Made by a program: the position numbers and the translations under genes. A DNA stretch of 64,000 nt, from positions 5,254,407-5,318,406 of the forward strand of contig CM036160.1 in assembly GCA_020631735.1 (NCBI GenBank), in the 5' to 3' direction. Positions within the stretch are counted from its first letter, which is position 1; every line of letters begins with the position of its first letter. The notes beneath the pieces were generated by a model. It was not told the DNA's origin, searched no databases, and saw nothing but the letters and a program-made list of their open reading frames with translations. Origin of the DNA: Saccharum officinarum (lineage: Eukaryota > Streptophyta > Magnoliopsida > Poales > Poaceae). Positions 57,529-64,000 of this stretch are shown here, piece after piece.

Positions 57529-59102
57529 GCAAAAAGCGAAATTGAAAACGGATCGAAAACGAGCTCAAACAGGGTGAAACAGTGCGCGAAACACAATTGT
57601 TACCGTAGCAGAGGACGCGTGACTGTAGTAGCAGCTGGCCCCGCGCAGAGTTGTTACTGTAACCAGCATCTGGTGTTACTGTACCAGTATCTGGTCGTCG
57701 CGAAAACAGCCGCGAGTCGCACGAAAGACCCCAATCTCCTCTGTTTCAACTCCGATTGATCCCAAATTTTTGGGGCAGGCTCCTAAGGTAGCTAAGATGC
57801 TACTCCATGAAAATCATAACCTTTCATGCCTCACAACTCCGGCAATCGAAAGATCTTGTTTGAAACAAAGAAAAGGACCTCGAAAATAAAAACCGCCCGA
57901 TCTAAGTACTCTTCCTGATTTAGCTCAATCCCTTCGGTGTAAATCTTCCTAGGGAGTTATAGCCCCTCACGGAACAAATGGCTCGCAAAAAGATCAACCA
58001 CTGAGAGAGATAGACGACGGGAAGAAAGGGGAAAACGCGAGAATGCGAATAACAAAACGCAAATCACAAAGAACATATCATAAATCGAATTCGGATGGAC
58101 ACGAGGAGGTTAGGGCCTCCATTCCCGCTGCAATCTTTGGTTCTTACATAAATTCACCAATTTGTGGACCTCTCTCACAAGAAACCCTAAGGGGATGGGA
58201 AACTAGGGAAAGAAGAAAAGGGAAAATGAAAGAGGTGAGAGAGATGGGGGCTCCCTCATCCTATTTAATAGGGCTATTATACAATCTCAAATTTTGCACT
58301 TAGATATTTTGAGTCGAACCACATAACCCGAAGACGTTATGGTCCAACCCGAGGTAATCTTCATCCGATGGCCACCGCGCCCTTCATGAGATAGATTCGC
58401 CTCGACGTGAACTCCTCGATGCCACCACGTGTCGTCTGTTCCTCCTCGAAACCTCCGCCTGGGTTTTGAGGCCCAAACCTGTAAACCCGTCCACCCGATG
58501 GTTTTGAGGCCCAAACCACCAAACCGCTCATGAGTAGCGTACTCCATATGCGTCCTCCGCAACTCGACGCGTGTCACCGCCGTCCTCAACCGGCCATTTC
58601 GCCAAGTCCTCCTGAGCCCCGTCGACTCGCACGTCTGCCGTATTGACTCGATCAACATGGTCACTCCCATATACACTTGTGCTTGTCGATGTCCCAGATG
58701 TTAGCCACCGCGGCTGGTCACCTGGCCTCCTAGTCCTTAGTCTAAGCCTCACGTCCATCCTTCACTGCTCCCGATCCATTGGCACGGCACATCCCAACTT
58801 GACCTTCATCTCGCCGTCGACCACCGCCTTCTTCGAGCTCCACACCTGCATATCACAAGCCAAGAGACATGTTGCACAATCCAACTCATGCCATGGTTAG
58901 TCACAGACTAAACCTAGGTCGTGGATCACGTTGACAATCACTCATCACAAAACAAACCACAAGGTCACATATCAGCCTTGTGTTCGCAGTCGGATACGCA
59001 TCAATACACATGTGATAGGGTGGATTGGTGTGGAACTTAACTAAATTCTATCCCAATATACTTCAACACAGGTGGATTAAGATGAATCCGACATCAAACA
59101 AG

Positions 59103-61126
59103 CACTATGTAAAAAAGGATCAAATCCAACACACATACTACAGACGACAGACTAAAACGTGTCTGTAGTAAATGTTACAGACACTCTTTCTCTGACAAGC
59201 GTCTGTAATAAGCCAAGGGTTAACGCCCGTCTGTAATAATAACTAACACAAACGCGTGTAGAAATTGGACACTATCACAGAGATGTCCTAGGAAGAGTCA
59301 TCTGTACCATCTTCCTAGGACAGACAAGTGTTCTATCTTCTGACACTTGTTGCTAGACGCATCCGAACTATGCCCGTCAGGCGCAGGTTCATCTATATGT
59401 GGTCACAGCCAGCGACAACGGACCGTCCATGGCATCGCCCCCACCACCTAGACGTCCATGGTGACAGAGCTCGTGCGCAGCGCCGCCCCTTCCCCGGGCG
59501 CGCGCAGCTCTCCGAGACCAAGGCGGGCAGGAATCCGGCCGGTGGCGGGTGAGTTGGAGCAGGCGGCGGAGGTGTGCTCCGGCCAACCAATCGGGACGGC
59601 GGGGCGGGGATCCATGCCGGTGCGGGGTTCTCCGAGCGCGTGCGAGTGGGGCCGGTGGACGCGGACTCGTCGAGTTCGCGGACGTGGCCTCGCCTTCGTT
59701 CACGCTGCTGCTCAAGTCGTCCATCAGGAACACGCCGCCGGGTGGTGTTCGAGCAGGATAAGGCCGACGAGCTGAGGAAGCCGACGCGCGTGGGTGTCTC
59801 CGTGCTCGCCGCGCGTGGGCTGGTGCTGCACGACTCGCTGACGCCGTCGGGGTGGTCACCGCGCACGCCAGGGCGGCACGAGCGGCCGCCGCGAGCTGCT
59901 CGAGCAGCAGCAGCAGGGCGCGAGCAGCCGTGTCCACCAGCTGCTCGACAAAATGCCAGTGTGGCCTTCTCTGGTGGTAAGCAATGGAACAGACAAATGC
60001 ATAATAGAGTACAAGCTTTGCGACACCGCTTGCGAAAGCGAGCTCGAAAATGTTGATTGAGTCTCTGTGCGTATATTATTCTTGGTTTATGATTGGTGTT
60101 TTTCAGTTGAATGGTGAAAGGACATAATGATAACAACAATTAATAGGTGCTGGTTTTAGAAAATTTGGTACCCTCCTGCCTTAATCAGTTAGTAATTTCT
60201 TTCAATTTTGCGCAATCGAGGTCTCAACTTATTTTTCAGCAGTATACTTGTCTAGACTTAGAGCAATGCATAACTGAAATTAAGTAAACTTATTCTATGC
60301 AGCTTTATATCTTTGGCTACTGCTGTGTTTTACAGGAATTGGACATGCAAAACGTGCCAATCAGCTTGGAGGAGATTAGAGAGAATATCGCCATGTTCAT
60401 TCTGTCGGAGATCGTGGACCAAAATGGCAAGTTTCATGACCCTACAAACTAACCAATGATGATGAATGGTTTTGATGCCATTGGAAGCATGCATATATAT
60501 TTGTCAAGCAGCTTCAGATCAGCCATGTATGCAGTTTGGATTATATATGTCAATGAGCTTTTGGAGGTACACATTCGAATAATTGAACTTTAATCCCTTG
60601 TATTAAGGCAGTGTTGGCTAGCTAGTTTGGATTAAATGTGCACGTACGTTTATGGAGTTACACTAGTAATTAAACTTTGATGTGTGTTGTTTTTGTGTAA
60701 TGTGATATATATGGTGCCGATGTGTATTGTATCATTTGCTGACGCCGGCGTGATGACGGAGCTGTGCAGCTTGACACTGTAGAGTGTACGACAGACGCTC
60801 TATTGAACGTGTGTCTGTAACATAATCACAACTTCAGACGCTCGTAGTTGTTGCGTGTCTGTAGGTTAATCATAACTGCAGACGCGTCTTCTTGTAGTCA
60901 TAGACGCTCGTAATTGTTGCGTGTATGTAGGATTATCGTAACTGCAGACGCGTCTTCTTTTAGTCACAGACGCTTCCACAGGAACACGCGTCGGTGGTTA
61001 ACTCTTATTACAGACGGGCTTAAGAGCGTCTGTAATTTTCTTATCACAGACGACTTATCACAGACGCGCTATTGCGTGTCTGTGATAACACTAAAGGTGC
61101 GTCTGTAATGTTTTTTTTACATAGTG
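59103..61126. mobile_element. Non-autonomous CACTA transposon, copy 2
   Basis: Counterpart of 45644-47671, 2024 bp, same termini and AAG duplication (59100-59102 and 61127-61129). Differences are small indels, for example one G fewer near 59671. Confidence 0.9.
59460..60425 (+). pseudogene. Exon-like gene fragment in CACTA, copy 2
   Basis: Counterpart of 45998-46972. The indel near 59671 shifts the first frame again. The possible intron and the exon ELDMQNVPISLEEIRENI are retained. Confidence 0.45.
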
Positions 61127-61938
61127 AAGCCCCTAGGTGGTTGCGATGGCTATTTTATCCTATGTAGCAACGCATCAGTTACAAAGAAGATAAATCAAGC
61201 TTCATTAATGGTTGTATATAGAAAAAAAGTTAAACAATATTGCTTTGCGTGGACTTTTTTTCCCAACTAGATATATGCATGTGCGTTCAGGGTAACAAAT
61301 TTATTTTTCTCAAGCCTACGCCAACACACATGGATTGTGGCTTAGATGAATATAAAGTCTATTTTGTGATCTTTATCACCAAAAAAATTGTGTATATCAA
61401 GAGGAAGATTGCAGAAAAAAATATAAATTAACATGATAAATCTAATGATGTTAAGACCCAAACAAGCAATGGACAAAGTTAGCTTCTTCCAAGTTGCATC
61501 TCAAATTTATGCTTTCCAGGCTCCACCACAAAATGGTGAAGCATCTTGCCACTGCCCGGCTACAACAAAGAGAAGATAAAAACCAGAAAAAAAGAACCAC
61601 CTAAATCACCAACACCATTGACCCTTGGTCATACTTCTGCGTGTTGCCCGCCGTCGGCACGCGTGTCGCCGGCTCCTTGCCCACGCGTCGCCTTGACCAC
61701 GCGCTGGCTGCCGCCGTCCAGCTAGATGAGATGCTACATGCTAGAACTGTTCACTTTAGGCCGTTTAAACACCATGTAAATGCTACACGGTGGTGCTCTA
61801 TTTCCATTTAATCATCCGTTTATCCCATTTAATTGTCCATTTAGCCCATTTAATGGACTGATGTTTAGCCTGAATAATGATTAAACGGTAGGTGACCGAC
61901 TGTTTACCATTTAGCATTTAGCGTTTAGCCCGAAAAGA

Positions 61939-62389
61939 AGTCACTTGAACATGGCGGTCCTCTCCTCGAACGCCTTGCCACGTGCAGCCAGTGAGCACCC
62001 TTGGCCCTTCTTCCGTTGTCCCCGTGTCGCGTGCAACAGCTTGGCCCAGAAGCTCATGGGCTCATGGCTGTCGTTCTCCTCTACTCCTTCCTCACCAGCA
62101 GGAATGCCGCCACAGTGTCGGTGTCCCCCACGACCCGCTCGTGCCGTATCACCCGCGACACGCGTGCCGCGCGCCTCATCTTGTCGTGGAACACAAGCTC
62201 ATCGGCCGGGCTGGCGCACCCCGCCGCTACCGCGCTGAAGCCCTCCGAGGAGTAGGCCGTGGATGCCTCCTCGCGTGCCATGCTGTGCGGGTGAAAGTGT
62301 AGCTCACCATTAGAATCCTGCTCTCCTCGTGGCTTCCGTCCAACTGCTGCGCATGGGATTAGGACCTCGCCGTGTTCTGCTAGCGCCAA
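61939..62389 (-). pseudogene. Unrecognised GC-rich coding fragment, copy 2
   Basis: Counterpart of 48484-48934, identical in the 102-codon frame. Confidence 0.3.
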
Positions 62390-62475
62390 ACGGCCGTCCG
62401 CATCACGAGGCTGGCTCTCGCCGATGTTTGGACGCTAGTCCTGTTGTCCCTTGGCGACCTCGCTGCTCTAATCCT

Positions 62476-62595
62476 CCAGGCAGTACGGTTTCTGTCCTGA
62501 ACTCCCGGCCTGGCGGCCTCAAGAAGCAGCAAGCGCCAGGCAGTACGGTTTCTGTCCCGGGTCACGGCCTGGCGGGCCTCCAAGCTGGTACTCTC
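62476..62595. repeat. Two-copy 60-bp tandem repeat, copy 2
   Basis: Counterpart of 49021-49140. Confidence 0.85.
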
Positions 62596-62610
62596 CTAGG
62601 ACATGCAAAT

Positions 62611-62678
62611 ATGCCAACACATACAACATGAAGCCCACATATTTGCATGTGTGGGCTTCGTGTCGCATGTGTTGGCAT
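62611..62678. repeat. Foldback hairpin, copy 2
   Basis: Counterpart of 49156-49223 with the same arms and loop. Confidence 0.7.
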
Positions 62679-62860
62679 GTACAAGTAAAGTCTCCAATGC
62701 GTGGCGTACATGTTTGCATGGTTTCCGTCTTGGTTTCGTATTGCATGTGGACATGCAAGGTTCAGTTTCGTATTGCATGTTTGGGATAACGGAGCGGGGC
62801 GAGGGATAGAGCAGGGTGTAGGGCAGACGATACCTTAGGTATTTTTTAGGTGTAGATAGA

Positions 62861-62987
62861 CTAGATATATGCCCGTGCACACGGGATCACAAAAATTTGA
62901 CTCACACCTATGGCGGCAACGATAGGCTAGATATATGCCCGTGCACACGGGATCACAAAAATTTGACTCACACCTATGGCGGCAACG
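62861..62987. repeat. 66-bp tandem repeat, copy 2
   Basis: Counterpart of 49406-49532. Confidence 0.88.
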
Positions 62988-63359
62988 CACATGGCTTCTG
63001 GCTTTGAGAAACATATTAAGATTTGTACAAATCTAATTACATAGAAGATATAAAGCTCGTTTTATGATCTTTATCACTTATCCTGTAGATTAGTTTATAA
63101 AAATCTAACAAAATTGGTTTCACCTTTTTAATTAATACTTATGTGTTATATTATGTATTTTACAAGTTTAAGTTGATTTGATCTTTCCTGAAAATAATAC
63201 TAAAAAAAAACTAATAAACATTTGGTTTTGGAGACCCTAAATTATTTTCAAATTCATTCTGTCCTTCTCTAATTTTTTTTCTCTTAATAATAATTATCAA
63301 CGTCCGACATGTACCCCAAATCATCCATTCCAGCCTGCATCTCCTCTCTAATAATTCCA

Positions 63360-64000
63360 TTTCAATCGAGCACCATCACTCTCATCCAACCATCACCAAA
63401 TTTTTTTTCGAGTCTGAGGAGCAATAAACCATTGTGGTATCCATGATCCATCCACGCTGTGCTTCCTGTGCAACCACAAGCTAAGATCCCTCTGAAACCG
63501 GTGGCGCCCGACGGCTGCGACTTGGACGTGAACCTCACCCTGTAGCTCTTCTCCCCCACCGACGTGAACTCCAGCTCCGGCATGCACTTGGTGGCGGCGA
63601 GCGAAGATGTCTACACCTTGTACAGCCAGCTCCGCCCATGTTGGTTAGCGACTCAGTGTCCTTGTGTGCGTCGGTGGTCGAGTCCTTCCGCACCGTAGTC
63701 GAATGACGTGGTTGTCCCGCTCGTCGTCGCGTCCAGCAGGGGCGACCCGCCGCGCCGGCCGGCCGGAGTAGCCAGCATAGGCTGTGGACCCATGGTCATC
63801 AGCACCGAGCGCACAGCGGCAGGGCTCCAACTCGACATGGGCGCGCTCGAGATGTTGTTGATTCCCACACACCAGGTGCATGTCGATGGCCGGCCCTGTC
63901 CGTCCATCCACGCCTCACCCCGGCACGAGCTTCAGGATCTGTGGTGTCATGCATGTTAGGCCCGCGTGACGAGAACGCCGCCACCACCGGCGAGGGGCGC
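63360..64000 (-). pseudogene. Subtilase pseudogene, copy 2 (cut by window end)
   Basis: Counterpart of 49905-50545 with the SPAAVRS, SFDYGAEG and FTSKSQPSG landmarks. It reaches the FSSRGPN region at the window edge. The more upstream part lies outside. Confidence 0.78.

Larger units (their letters stand above)
57529..64000. repeat. Second copy of 44076-50545
   Basis: Co-linear over 6.47 kb with the earlier segment, from GCAAAAAGCGAAATTG onward. The differences I found are almost all one- to three-base indels, many in homopolymers, and they cluster in the first half. From about 47672 onward I noticed none. The window ends inside the subtilase pseudogene copy. Confidence 0.95.

Noticed and set aside
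1..64000. CRISPR array, prokaryotic operon, phage, tRNA or rRNA genes
   Set aside because: The tandem repeats found have at most a few units without spacers, splice sites and plant transposons dominate, and no cloverleaf or rRNA core was recognised by eye.

Overview
This window is eukaryotic nuclear DNA from a grass, most likely a panicoid of the Sorghum/Saccharum/Miscanthus kind. The evidence is nested LTR retrotransposons, hAT and CACTA transposons, Stowaway- and Tourist-like MITEs, intron-containing F-box genes and GC-rich coding islands. It is a transposon-rich segment with few intact host genes. No rRNA, tRNA, CRISPR or prokaryotic operon was seen.

Layout. 1-15374 is host sequence broken up by a non-autonomous hAT (251-1046), a 5'-truncated LINE (about 1287-2458) and an 11.6-kb Ty3/gypsy chromovirus of Tekay/RIRE3-RIRE8 type on the minus strand (3442-15060, target duplication TGGCT, extra ORF0 before gag). 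15061-22674 holds a NAC-like gene (minus, frameshifted here), a Stowaway-like MITE, a CACTA terminus, a solo LTR, a Tourist-like MITE and the start of an F-box pseudogene (A). A 100-N gap follows. 22775-33047 then repeats the same series, starting in a shortened copy of the chromovirus; here the NAC-like gene is open. F-box pseudogene A continues past the gap copy but is split by a CRM-like Ty3/gypsy element (33268-40843, target duplication GATCC) and resumes at 40849-42162. 42715-43330 is a second LINE remnant. 44076-50545 holds a 2.0-kb CACTA element carrying exon-like sequence, tandem repeats, a foldback and a subtilase pseudogene. F-box gene B lies at 50921-52634. 52964-54632 is an inverted copy of the host sequence at the left end. 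54633-57428 is AT-rich intergenic DNA. After a second 100-N gap, 57529-64000 repeats 44076-50545.

Interpretation. Both N gaps are followed by a jump back into sequence already given, as expected for overlapping contigs (or two haplotypes) scaffolded without merging. The second copies of the NAC-like gene, CACTA element, subtilase pseudogene and MITEs should not be counted as paralogues until this is checked. Real host content is therefore one NAC-like gene, two tandem F-box paralogues (one dead, one frameshifted) and one subtilase pseudogene. The inverted duplication works as a dating tool: each arm keeps the empty site of insertions found in the other. I found no coherent undescribed multi-gene system. 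The most unusual items are the paired back-jump structure, the frame-preserved but TAG-riddled chromovirus, the gene-fragment-carrying CACTA and the divergent NAC-like protein.
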